This document shows, piece by piece, positions 12,239 through 20,292 of a DNA stretch of 26,923 nt. The notes under the pieces are model-generated. The model saw only the letters and a program-made list of their open reading frames with translations. It was not told where the DNA came from and ran no database searches. Numbering within the stretch: position 1 is the first letter of the stretch; each line of letters opens with the position of its first letter. Source of the DNA: an uncultured Bacteroidales bacterium (GTDB lineage: Bacteria > Bacteroidota > Bacteroidia > Bacteroidales > WCHB1-69); NCBI GenBank assembly GCA_937901455.1, contig CALDIA010000186.1:1-26923 (forward strand), given 5' to 3'. A program made the position numbers and the translations under genes.

Positions 12239-14026
12239 ATGAAGAATATCCGAAATTTTTGCATCATCGCCCATATCGATCATGGTAAGAGTACTTTGGC
12301 AGACCGCCTCCTGCAGTTTACCAAGACGGTCAACGACCGTGAGTTCCAAGACCAAGTGCTTGACGACATGGACTTGGAACGCGAGCGTGGCATCACCATC
12401 AAAAGCCATGCCATCCAGATGAACTATAGATACCAGGGCGAGGAGTACGTCCTCAATCTGATAGATACCCCAGGGCATGTGGACTTTTCCTATGAAGTAT
12501 CCCGATCCATTGCCGCCTGCGAGGGCGCCCTGCTACTCGTGGACGCTACCCAGGGTGTGCAAGCCCAAACCATTTCCAATCTTTATCAGGCTATCGATAA
12601 TGACCTGGAAATTATTCCGATTCTGAACAAGATGGACATGCCTGCCGCTATGCCGGAAGAAATCAAGGACCAGATCATTGATCTTATAGGCTGCAAGGCT
12701 GAAGATATCATTGAGGCCAGCGGCAAGACCGGACAAGGTGTGGAGCAGATTCTACAGGCCATCATTGAGCGCATACCCGCTCCAAAGGGTGACCCTGAAG
12801 CACCACTGCAAGCTCTGATCTTCGACTCCGTGTTTAACTCCTTCCGGGGTATCATCGCTTATTTCCGCATCTTTAACGGGACTATAAAGACCCATGAAAT
12901 GGTGAAATTCTTCGCCACAAAGCATGAGTATGATGCCGATGAGATTGGCATCCTCAAGATGAACCGTGTGCCGACCAATACACTGTCGGCTGGTGACGTG
13001 GGCTATCTGATTACAGGAATCAAGACATCCTCAGAGGTTAAGGTGGGCGATACCATCACCCATGTGGCCAACCCCTGTGAGACGGCAATTGAAGGCTTCC
13101 AAGAGGTGAAGCCAATGTTGTTTGCCGGCATCTATCCTACAGAGGCAGACCAGTATGAGGAACTGCGCTCCTCCCTGGAGAAACTGCAACTCAACGATGC
13201 TTCCTTGACTTTCGTGCCGGAATCTTCCGCCGCCCTCGGATTCGGTTTCAGATGTGGCTTCCTCGGATTGCTGCATATGGAAATTATTCAGGAACGCCTC
13301 GATCGCGAGTTCGACCAGGATGTGATTGCCACGGTGCCTAATGTTTCCTATAAAGTGCTTACCACCAAGAAACAGTGGTTAGATGTCTATAACCCCTCCG
13401 GGATGCCCGCCCCTAATGAAATCGATCATGTGGAGGAACCCTTTATCCGTGCCCAGATCATTACCAAAGATGATTTTATCGGACCTATTATCAAACTCTG
13501 TATCGACAAACGGGGCATTCTTGTGAACCAGATGTATGTGGCCGCCAACCGCATTGAACTTACCTTCGATATGCCGTTGGGCGAGATTGTATTCGATTTC
13601 TATGACAAGTTGAAGAGCATCTCCAAAGGCTACGCCTCCTTCGATTACCATATCATCGACTTCAAGCCTGCCAAACTGGTGAAATTAGATATCCTCCTGA
13701 ACGGGGAGTCGGTGGATGCGCTCTCAGCCCTTATCCATGTGGATAACGCCTATGCTTTCGGTCGTCGTATTTGCGAGAAACTGAAGGAACTCATTCCACG
13801 CCAGCAGTTCGATATTGCCATTCAGGCTGCCATCGGAACCAAGATTATCGCACGCGAAACGGTCAAACAAGTCCGTAAAGATGTGACAGCCAAGTGCTAC
13901 GGCGGTGATATTACACGTAAACGGAAACTTTTGGAGAAGCAAAAGAAAGGCAAGAAACGTATGCGCCAGATTGGGAATGTGGAGGTGCCGCAGTCGGCCT
14001 TCTTGGCAGTGCTTAAATTAGACTAA
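12239..14026 (+). CDS. lepA: Elongation factor 4 (LepA), ribosome back-translocase GTPase
   Basis: 595 residues, the normal LepA length. It is a translational GTPase that acts on the ribosome during elongation or initiation stress. G1 is AHIDHGKSTL (residues 11-20), the switch region has RERGITIKSHAIQM, G3 is DTPGHVDF and G4 is NKMD. The LepA-specific C-terminal domain is present (KKGKKRMRQIGNVEVPQSAF near the end), which separates it from EF-G. ATG 12239 gives the conserved MKNIRNFCIIAHIDHGKS start; an upstream in-frame extension into rsmI is not part of the protein. The AddB-like gene starts 10 bases after the stop. Confidence 0.98.
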   Translation: MKNIRNFCIIAHIDHGKSTLADRLLQFTKTVNDREFQDQVLDDMDLERERGITIKSHAIQMNYRYQGEEYVLNLIDTPGHVDFSYEVSRSIAACEGALLLVDATQGVQAQTISNLYQAIDNDLEIIPILNKMDMPAAMPEEIKDQIIDLIGCKAEDIIEASGKTGQGVEQILQAIIERIPAPKGDPEAPLQALIFDSVFNSFRGIIAYFRIFNGTIKTHEMVKFFATKHEYDADEIGILKMNRVPTNTLSAGDVGYLITGIKTSSEVKVGDTITHVANPCETAIEGFQEVKPMLFAGIYPTEADQYEELRSSLEKLQLNDASLTFVPESSAALGFGFRCGFLGLLHMEIIQERLDREFDQDVIATVPNVSYKVLTTKKQWLDVYNPSGMPAPNEIDHVEEPFIRAQIITKDDFIGPIIKLCIDKRGILVNQMYVAANRIELTFDMPLGEIVFDFYDKLKSISKGYASFDYHIIDFKPAKLVKLDILLNGESVDALSALIHVDNAYAFGRRICEKLKELIPRQQFDIAIQAAIGTKIIARETVKQVRKDVTAKCYGGDITRKRKLLEKQKKGKKRMRQIGNVEVPQSAFLAVLKLD

Positions 14027-14036
14027 CCCCTCTGCA

Positions 14037-16880
14037 ATGGCCTCCTTTCTCTCATCTTTGGTAGATGCATGTGTCGCTGAAAACTTGATTCAGGCCGATA
14101 CGATCATTGTGCTTCCCAACCAGCGTGCGCGCCGATTGCTGATCGACGAGCTCTCCAAACGGCAGGACCTTCCAAAACCGCTCTTTATCCCTGAAATTCT
14201 GTCCGTTGAACACTTTGTGGAGAAACTTTCGCCTCTGCGTAAGGCCGACCCACTGGAACTGCTGATGAACTTGTATGAAGTGTATGCCCCCAAATCAAAG
14301 AAAGAGGATAAATTCAACGATTTTATGCGATGGGCCGACACTTTTATCAAAGATGTTTCCGATATGGAAATGCAGATGCAGAATGTGCCCTTAATACTGC
14401 GGGAGGTTGCTGCAGACAAGGACTTTGAGTTCCGTATCGGTCAAGATTCCTTGTCCGCATCCCAGCGTGACACAGTCTCTTTTTACGGAATGCTGGAACA
14501 GTTACATGAAGAATATAACCAGCTCTTGTTGAATAGAAAGATAGGATATCCGGGGCTTCTCTATAGAAATTGCGCTGAACATATCGAACAGTATGCCTCC
14601 AAACTTACTTGCAAGCATATTGTCTTTGCCGGACTCTTCGTGCTCACTATCTCAGAACAGAAGATGTTCCAATACCTGCAGAGCCGTTTTGACACCCATT
14701 TCTACTTCGATGTTGATCCATTTTATTGCGATTTTGACCGTGAACCAATATTCTCCACATCCTATTTCCTCAAGCAGTTGTGTGATAAATTCGCACTCAA
14801 CAACAAGACTCTCCGCTTCCAGAATAGCGATTATGCATCCATCAAGAAAGAAGTGGAGATAATTGGGGTGAATGGACAGATGAGTCAGATATATTATGCA
14901 GTTCAGTATCTGGAGGAACTCAAGAATAATTGTCCGGAAGCGCTGGACGACACGGTAGTGGTGCTGGCTGACGAATCTATGTTGGTGCCTTTTCTGAAAG
15001 CCTATGATACCTCTTCGGCTAATGTTACAATGGGTATTCCGTTTTCCATCTCACATGCCTACATGCTGGTATGTGATTTGCTGAATCTATACCAATACGG
15101 GATTTCGCAGGTCCCGGCAGATCGGGAGACGGCATTGCCTTTCTGCCATCCCATTCTGACACAGTTGATGAGCAATCCATTGATAAACTACCTGATGCCG
15201 CAGGACCCCATGGATTTTCGGGAAGCCAGTGGACGATTGCAGCAACGGCTATCGGCCAAGAATGTGTTCTTTGCCCCTGCCACGGAGGAGTTTGCCGCGC
15301 TTTTGCCTCAGTTCACCTCCCGGCCGTCGCATCTACTGCCACAGTTGCTTTCGTACTTGGAGCGGTTGAAGGCTGCCATTCCCACCAAAGACAAAGAACA
15401 CTATGTGGTGTCAGATGTGATAGAAGTACTGCAGAACGTACACCAAGCGCTTGGCGTGGTGTACGATCAGGACTTGACCTTCGTGGCCGTGCGGAATATG
15501 GTCCGCCGTCAGCTCGACAGCCTCAAGTTCTCCCTCGAAGGGAACGCCAGTCAAGGCCTTCAGGTTATGGGCCTTTTGGAAACTCGAGCCCTTGACTTTA
15601 AAAACATCGTCATGCTTGGGGTTAATGAAGGTGTCATCCCCCAGCCCGTCCGCTATAACTCCTTGTTGCCCTTTAACCACAAATATGCGGGAATCGACCT
15701 GCCCAACTACATCTACCACGACAAGATATTCGCCTACCACTTCTTCCGTTTGCTGCAACGTGCCGAACATGTTACATTGATGTTTGACACAGCTGGCAAA
15801 ACAAATGTCGGTGAAAAGAGTCGCTTCGTGTCCCAATTAGAGTTTGAGGCGGCCCACCAACACCTTGACACCATCACGTTCCAATATCACACGATTGCCT
15901 ACCCGCTAACCACTGCCGCCAGTGATATCGCAGTGCCCAAAACGCCAACGGTCATGGAACGCTTGTCCCAATATGAGTTTTCAGCCTCTTCGCTGAACGA
16001 CTATATCAATTGCCCATTGTCCTTTTATCTCAAAGATTTGTGTAAGATACGGAAGCCAGACACGCCTGATGATACTCTTCAGACCAATACCATAGGCACG
16101 TTGGTGCATGCTTCGCTGCAACACATTTTTGAGAAAATGAAACATGAAGGCCGTTATGTGGCCACACTCCAATCCATGTTGAAGGATGAATCCAATTTGG
16201 CAGCACAATACATCCTTCCCGTTGTGCAGGAATATCTGGCACTTTCTGAACAAGAATTGCAAAAGGGTCGCTTTCTAATCCTGACCGAGATCGTGCAAAG
16301 CCATGTAATGGCTTATCTTCATCAGGCTGTCAAGGAGTTCCAAGACGGTGATGTCACGTTGTTGTCGTTCGAAGATCTGCTGGCCTGTGCGTACTCGTTT
16401 GGAGACAAGACCATCCGGTTGAAAGGATTTGTGGACAGACTGCAAAAGAAAGGCGCGCATCTGATGGTGTTGGACTATAAAACCGGATCCGTCAAGGAGG
16501 AGGAAATGAAAGTGCCCGACAAGAATATGTCGGAAGTTTTCACCAATCCCAAATATGCCAAATTGGTGCAGCTCTTTGTGTATGCCTTACTCTGCAAGTA
16601 CACTGATAACGAGGTCGTAAAACAAGAGCGCGACCGGGGTGTCTTTGACCCTATCTGCGGCATTATCAGTACGAAAGAGTGCCTGAAATCGAATAAAAAA
16701 TACCTTTATTCCATGCAATATAATGGGCAAGACTACTTTGATGATGAACTACTGCAAATTTTTGAACAGGCTTTCCAAGAATTGATGGACCAGATCTTGG
16801 ATTCCAAGGTGCCTTTTACACAGGCAAATAAGGCCGAAAATTGCAAGTATTGTGATTTCAAAGCCATTTGTCGTCGGTAG
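14037..16880 (+). CDS. AddB/RexB-like PD-(D/E)XK nuclease with iron-sulfur cluster
   Basis: 947 residues. The N-terminal two thirds look like a degenerate helicase fold (TIIVLPNQRARRLL, later LLETRALDFKNIVMLGVNEGVIP) without a Walker A motif. The C-terminal third is a RecB-type nuclease: GTLVHASLQHIFE, then the catalytic DYKTG, then YAKLVQLFVYALL. Four cysteines, Cys659 and C936xxC939xxxxxC945, have the spacing of the AddB 4Fe-4S staple. AddB works with the helicase-nuclease AddA to process double-strand breaks for recombination. No addA-like gene is nearby, so the partner would be encoded elsewhere. The gene starts 10 bases after lepA and is probably co-transcribed with it. The bamD promoter overlaps its 3' end. 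Confidence 0.88.
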   Translation: MASFLSSLVDACVAENLIQADTIIVLPNQRARRLLIDELSKRQDLPKPLFIPEILSVEHFVEKLSPLRKADPLELLMNLYEVYAPKSKKEDKFNDFMRWADTFIKDVSDMEMQMQNVPLILREVAADKDFEFRIGQDSLSASQRDTVSFYGMLEQLHEEYNQLLLNRKIGYPGLLYRNCAEHIEQYASKLTCKHIVFAGLFVLTISEQKMFQYLQSRFDTHFYFDVDPFYCDFDREPIFSTSYFLKQLCDKFALNNKTLRFQNSDYASIKKEVEIIGVNGQMSQIYYAVQYLEELKNNCPEALDDTVVVLADESMLVPFLKAYDTSSANVTMGIPFSISHAYMLVCDLLNLYQYGISQVPADRETALPFCHPILTQLMSNPLINYLMPQDPMDFREASGRLQQRLSAKNVFFAPATEEFAALLPQFTSRPSHLLPQLLSYLERLKAAIPTKDKEHYVVSDVIEVLQNVHQALGVVYDQDLTFVAVRNMVRRQLDSLKFSLEGNASQGLQVMGLLETRALDFKNIVMLGVNEGVIPQPVRYNSLLPFNHKYAGIDLPNYIYHDKIFAYHFFRLLQRAEHVTLMFDTAGKTNVGEKSRFVSQLEFEAAHQHLDTITFQYHTIAYPLTTAASDIAVPKTPTVMERLSQYEFSASSLNDYINCPLSFYLKDLCKIRKPDTPDDTLQTNTIGTLVHASLQHIFEKMKHEGRYVATLQSMLKDESNLAAQYILPVVQEYLALSEQELQKGRFLILTEIVQSHVMAYLHQAVKEFQDGDVTLLSFEDLLACAYSFGDKTIRLKGFVDRLQKKGAHLMVLDYKTGSVKEEEMKVPDKNMSEVFTNPKYAKLVQLFVYALLCKYTDNEVVKQERDRGVFDPICGIISTKECLKSNKKYLYSMQYNGQDYFDDELLQIFEQAFQELMDQILDSKVPFTQANKAENCKYCDFKAICRR

Positions 16881-16900
16881 CAAAAATTTTTATATCTTTG
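16867..16900 (+). promoter_or_regulatory. Promoter of the bamD-rpoZ-coaBC-porD-recN run
   Basis: TTTG (16867-16870), a 22-base spacer and TATCTTTG (16893-16900) together form the best complete Bacteroidetes promoter in the window. The -33 element lies within the last codons of the AddB-like gene. The bamD ATG is 16 bases after the -7 element, so the leader is short. Confidence 0.72.
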
Positions 16901-16916
16901 CTGCTTTGTATGTATT

Positions 16917-17822
16917 ATGGTAAAGAATAGTGTTAATGTATTGATAGCCATGCTTTTGATGTGTGCGTGGGGTGTTGTTTCGGCGGCTCCTGCAGCGCAT
17001 TCGGAGTCAGTTGCTATCCAAATAGAAGGGAAAAAGGATTCCTTGCGGGAGGCGAAACGGGCATATCGCGCGCAGAGCAAGGCTATCAAGCGGGTGACTT
17101 TTGAAACTTTTGACCAGAACTATGAGAAGGCCATGCGCTTCTATAACAAGCAACAATATCTCTCCGCAGCTAATCTTTTTGAAGAATTGTACCCCATCTC
17201 TTTAGGTACACCGCGAGCCGATACCATCCTCTACCTTTTTGCGCATTCTTACTACATGAACAAGGATTATGCGATGGCGGCCTTTCATTTCAGGGACTAT
17301 GTGCGCCGTTACCCCAATAGTGACCGTGCCTCTGATGCTTTCTACTACTGCATCTCCTCCATCTATGAAACTTCCCCCGACTATTATCTTGACCAGTCGA
17401 ATACGCATTATGCCATCGATCAGATTAAGGCTTATCTACAGGCATATCCTGACAATACGCATATGGACGAGTGCAACAAGATGTTAGATGAACTGCGTTT
17501 GAAGTTGGCACGAAAGAGTCTGGAAGCCCTGAAGCTGTATTACAATACCGACCATTTCGAAGCTTGCCAAATCGCTGCCAAGAACTTCTTTTTGGAATAC
17601 TCCTACTCCCCATTGATGCCGGAAGCTATCTACTATCTTGCCCTCAATAACTATGAGTATGCCCGCAAAAGCGTGGAACGCAAGCAGGAAGAACGCTACA
17701 GAGCCTGTCTCGATGCCTGCCGTCGCTTAGAGATAGAGTACCCCGACAGTCCCTATCTGAAGGAAACCAGCAAGATAGCACAAGACGTGACCAAACAATT
17801 AGAGAAAATTAAATCCAATTAA
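16917..17822 (+). CDS. bamD: Outer membrane protein assembly factor BamD (TPR-like)
   Basis: 301 residues. BamD is the TPR component of the BAM complex that folds beta-barrel proteins into the outer membrane. The body matches Bacteroidetes BamD: YEKAMRFYNKQQYLSAANLFEEL, LFAHSYYMNKDYAMAAFHF, YVRRYPNSDRASDAFYY, the LDQSNTHYAIDQIKAYLQAYP segment, AKLYYN-like LKLYYNTDHFEAC, and KSVERKQEERYRACLD. Unusually the N-terminus (residues 1-23) looks like a signal peptidase I peptide ending VSA and lacks a good lipobox: the only cysteine, Cys16, follows Met. There is also an extra basic stretch at about 38-56 before the first TPR. The start is fixed by the promoter just upstream. rpoZ follows after 8 bases. 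Confidence 0.88.
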   Translation: MVKNSVNVLIAMLLMCAWGVVSAAPAAHSESVAIQIEGKKDSLREAKRAYRAQSKAIKRVTFETFDQNYEKAMRFYNKQQYLSAANLFEELYPISLGTPRADTILYLFAHSYYMNKDYAMAAFHFRDYVRRYPNSDRASDAFYYCISSIYETSPDYYLDQSNTHYAIDQIKAYLQAYPDNTHMDECNKMLDELRLKLARKSLEALKLYYNTDHFEACQIAAKNFFLEYSYSPLMPEAIYYLALNNYEYARKSVERKQEERYRACLDACRRLEIEYPDSPYLKETSKIAQDVTKQLEKIKSN

Positions 17823-17830
17823 AATATTAT

Positions 17831-18163
17831 ATGAAAGCTATTGATTATAAGAAGAAAAACATTGATTGTTTTGCAAAAACCAAAGACTTGAGACAATTCG
17901 ACAAAGATACGCACAATTTCTACAAGAGCATTGTCATCATGTCGAAACGTGCTGACCAGATTGCAGCCGACCTGAAGCAAGAGTTCCAAGAGAGTTCCCA
18001 CCAGTATGTTACCAAGAACGATTCCTTGGAAGAGGTGTATGAGAATCGCGAGCAAATAGAGTTGTCTCGTTTTTATGAGCAGATGCCGAAGCCCACACAA
18101 CTTGCCATGTACGAGTTTGAGAACGATCAGGTCTATTTCAAAGACACGGCCGAAGAGGAGTAG
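17831..18163 (+). CDS. rpoZ: DNA-directed RNA polymerase omega subunit (Bacteroidetes type)
   Basis: 110 residues. The protein matches the Bacteroidetes omega/RPB6-like family: a short N-terminal DYKKKN, then DKDTHNFYKSIVIMSKRADQI with the conserved 'KRAxQI' helix, followed by NREQIELSRFYEQMPKPT. Omega helps assemble RNA polymerase by holding the beta' subunit. The gene sits between bamD (8-base gap) and coaBC (3-base gap), an order I recognise from many Bacteroidetes genomes, where it is often annotated only as a hypothetical protein. Confidence 0.87.
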   Translation: MKAIDYKKKNIDCFAKTKDLRQFDKDTHNFYKSIVIMSKRADQIAADLKQEFQESSHQYVTKNDSLEEVYENREQIELSRFYEQMPKPTQLAMYEFENDQVYFKDTAEEE

Positions 18164-18166
18164 GGA

Positions 18167-19378
18167 ATGGAAACGGTGCGCGGACATATTGTAATTGGCA
18201 TCACCGGAGGCATCGCTGCCTACAAGACGATGACGCTTATCCGCTTGTTCAAGAAGAACGGCTATGAGGTCAAAGTGGTGGCCACGGCCCATGCTATGGA
18301 GTTTGTGACCAGGACTACTATTGAGACCTTGTCGCAGAATCCGCTTTGTGTGGATATCTTTGACCATGGCAAACCGTACGATGTGCAGCATATCGCTTTG
18401 GCTGACTGGGCAGACGCCCTGGTGGTGGCGCCTGCTACGGCCAATATCATCGGCAAGTATGCCCACGGCATTGCCGATGACCTGCTCTCAACCATCCTGC
18501 TGGCATGTCAGTGCCCTGTCTTCATGGCCCCCGCCATGAACGACAAGATGTATGCAGAGCCTACGGTACAGCACAATATAGAACTGTTGCGTCAGAAAGG
18601 GTGCCATATTATCTCGCCCCAAAGCGGATTCTTAGCCTGCGGGAGTGAAGGCACTGGGAGAATGGAAGAACCTGAGGCGATTGCGGAGCAGGTGACCAAA
18701 ACACTCGAAGGCCCACAACCTCTGAAGGGCCGCAAGGTCATGATCACGGCAGGCCCTACCTATGAACCTATTGACCCCGTCCGCTTCATCGGTAACCGCT
18801 CGTCTGGACTTATGGGCTTTTCCTTGGCGGAGGCCGCCGCAAATATGGGCGCCGAAGTCACACTCGTCACCGGCCCTACGAACTTGGTGACCAGCCACCC
18901 CAACATACATCGCGTGAACGTGGAAACCGCAGAGGAAATGTATCAACAGTGCATGTGCGTGCAAGAGACACAGGATATCATGATTATGTCGGCGGCAGTA
19001 GCCGACTATACACCCGCCAACCCAGCTCCTGAAAAGATTAAAAAGACAGAGGGCCAACTTACACTCGAACTGTCCAAAACCAAAGACATCCTCGCCTCCA
19101 TCGGCAAAGTGAAACGCCATGACCAAATCCTGGTGGGCTTTGCCCTGGAGACCGAACATGAACGAGAAAATGCCCTGAAGAAACTGCATAATAAAAATGC
19201 AGATATGATCGTTCTTAATTCATTGCGAGACAAAGGAGCCGGCTTTGGCACCCCTACGAACAAGGTTTTCATGATCACTAAAGATGAACAAACCATAGAA
19301 AGTGATTTGAAAAGCAAAGCCGAAATTGCCCGCGATATTTTGAACGTGATTTGTAACATCAATAAACAACTATCATGA
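18167..19378 (+). CDS. coaBC: Bifunctional phosphopantothenoylcysteine decarboxylase/synthase (CoaBC)
   Basis: 403 residues, the standard length. The CoaC half is a flavoprotein: GITGGIAAYK near the start, VQHIALADWAD with the active-site histidine, PAMNDKMY, and LACGSEGTGRM with the catalytic cysteine. The CoaB half starts at about residue 190 with ITAGPTYEPIDPVRFIGNRS and contains SAAVADYTP and the KIKK lysine motif. Together they convert 4'-phosphopantothenate plus cysteine to 4'-phosphopantetheine for coenzyme A. The TGA overlaps the porD ATG (ATGA), so the two are translationally coupled. Confidence 0.97.
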   Translation: METVRGHIVIGITGGIAAYKTMTLIRLFKKNGYEVKVVATAHAMEFVTRTTIETLSQNPLCVDIFDHGKPYDVQHIALADWADALVVAPATANIIGKYAHGIADDLLSTILLACQCPVFMAPAMNDKMYAEPTVQHNIELLRQKGCHIISPQSGFLACGSEGTGRMEEPEAIAEQVTKTLEGPQPLKGRKVMITAGPTYEPIDPVRFIGNRSSGLMGFSLAEAAANMGAEVTLVTGPTNLVTSHPNIHRVNVETAEEMYQQCMCVQETQDIMIMSAAVADYTPANPAPEKIKKTEGQLTLELSKTKDILASIGKVKRHDQILVGFALETEHERENALKKLHNKNADMIVLNSLRDKGAGFGTPTNKVFMITKDEQTIESDLKSKAEIARDILNVICNINKQLS

Positions 19379-20286
19379 AGATAATGCAAAGAATAGGGGC
19401 GATTGCTCTGACACTCTGCCTGATTATGACCGCTGCCGCACAGGATTTCCAATGCTCTGTGTCGGTTAACGCCAACCAAATCAGTAGCTCCACCAATCAA
19501 CAACGCTATAGAGACCTGCAGCAAAAGCTCTATTCGTTTATTCAAGACCGCAAATGGTGCCAATATAACCTGAAAACTAATGAACGCATAGAGTGTGCTC
19601 TGCAGATAAACCTTACAGAAGTGTCAGGCGATGTGATGAAAGGCACGATGACTGTCGTGCTGCAACGACCTGTTTATAAGACTAACTACAAGACTACACT
19701 GCTGAATTTCCAAGACAAGAAGATACAATTTACCTATGCCGAAGGCGATCCGTTGGAATATTCCGATAACCTGAACCTTAATCAGTTCACCTCGTTGATA
19801 GCCTATTACTTGAATCTCTTCCTGGCTGTGGAGTTCGATTCTTTCTCTCTAAACGGTGGCGCCCCTTATTTGAACAAATGCCAGTCTATTGTCAATTTAT
19901 GCCAGTCCTCTTCCGAACAAGGCTGGAATGTTGGCGAAAGTGGACAGAGCAATCGCTATTGGGTTATGGAAAACCTGACTAATAGTACCTATAGCAAAAT
20001 TCACGATTTCTATTATCAATATCACAGACTTGGTCTGGATGTGATGAGCGAGACGCCCGATGCCGGTCGTGCTGTCATCATGGAGAGCCTTCGACTGCTG
20101 CAACAGGTTAATGCCCAAAAATCTGGACTGGCCATCATCAAGATTATCTGCGCTGCCAAGGCCGATGAGATTATCAATATCTTCAAGGATGGTCTGCCAA
20201 GCGAGAAAACCCAAGTCGTCAATATCATGAAACAGATCGACCCCGCCAATTCCTCTCGCTACGATGCCATTAATGCGTCAAGATAA
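19375..20286 (+). CDS. porD: Type IX secretion system protein PorD (DUF4835)
   Basis: 303 residues. A signal peptide ending in TAAAQ is followed by the DUF4835 pattern: DFQCSVSVNANQIS, RYRDLQQKLYSFIQDRKWC, and a long beta-rich region with MKGTMTVVLQRPVYKTNYKT and an EYSDNLNLNQFTSLIAYYLN stretch. The C-terminus is helical (MESLRLLQQVN, then MKQIDPANSSRYDAIN). PorD was named in Porphyromonas gingivalis as required for T9SS function; its exact role is unclear. Placement between coaBC and recN is typical of Bacteroidetes. It implies an active T9SS, consistent with the secreted mosaic protein at 5923-8760. Confidence 0.9.
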   Translation: MKIMQRIGAIALTLCLIMTAAAQDFQCSVSVNANQISSSTNQQRYRDLQQKLYSFIQDRKWCQYNLKTNERIECALQINLTEVSGDVMKGTMTVVLQRPVYKTNYKTTLLNFQDKKIQFTYAEGDPLEYSDNLNLNQFTSLIAYYLNLFLAVEFDSFSLNGGAPYLNKCQSIVNLCQSSSEQGWNVGESGQSNRYWVMENLTNSTYSKIHDFYYQYHRLGLDVMSETPDAGRAVIMESLRLLQQVNAQKSGLAIIKIICAAKADEIINIFKDGLPSEKTQVVNIMKQIDPANSSRYDAINASR

Positions 20287-20292
20287 TCTGCT

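Noticed and set aside
16867..16916. Alternative ATG at 16910 for bamD
   Set aside because: It is in another frame and reaches a stop after six codons.
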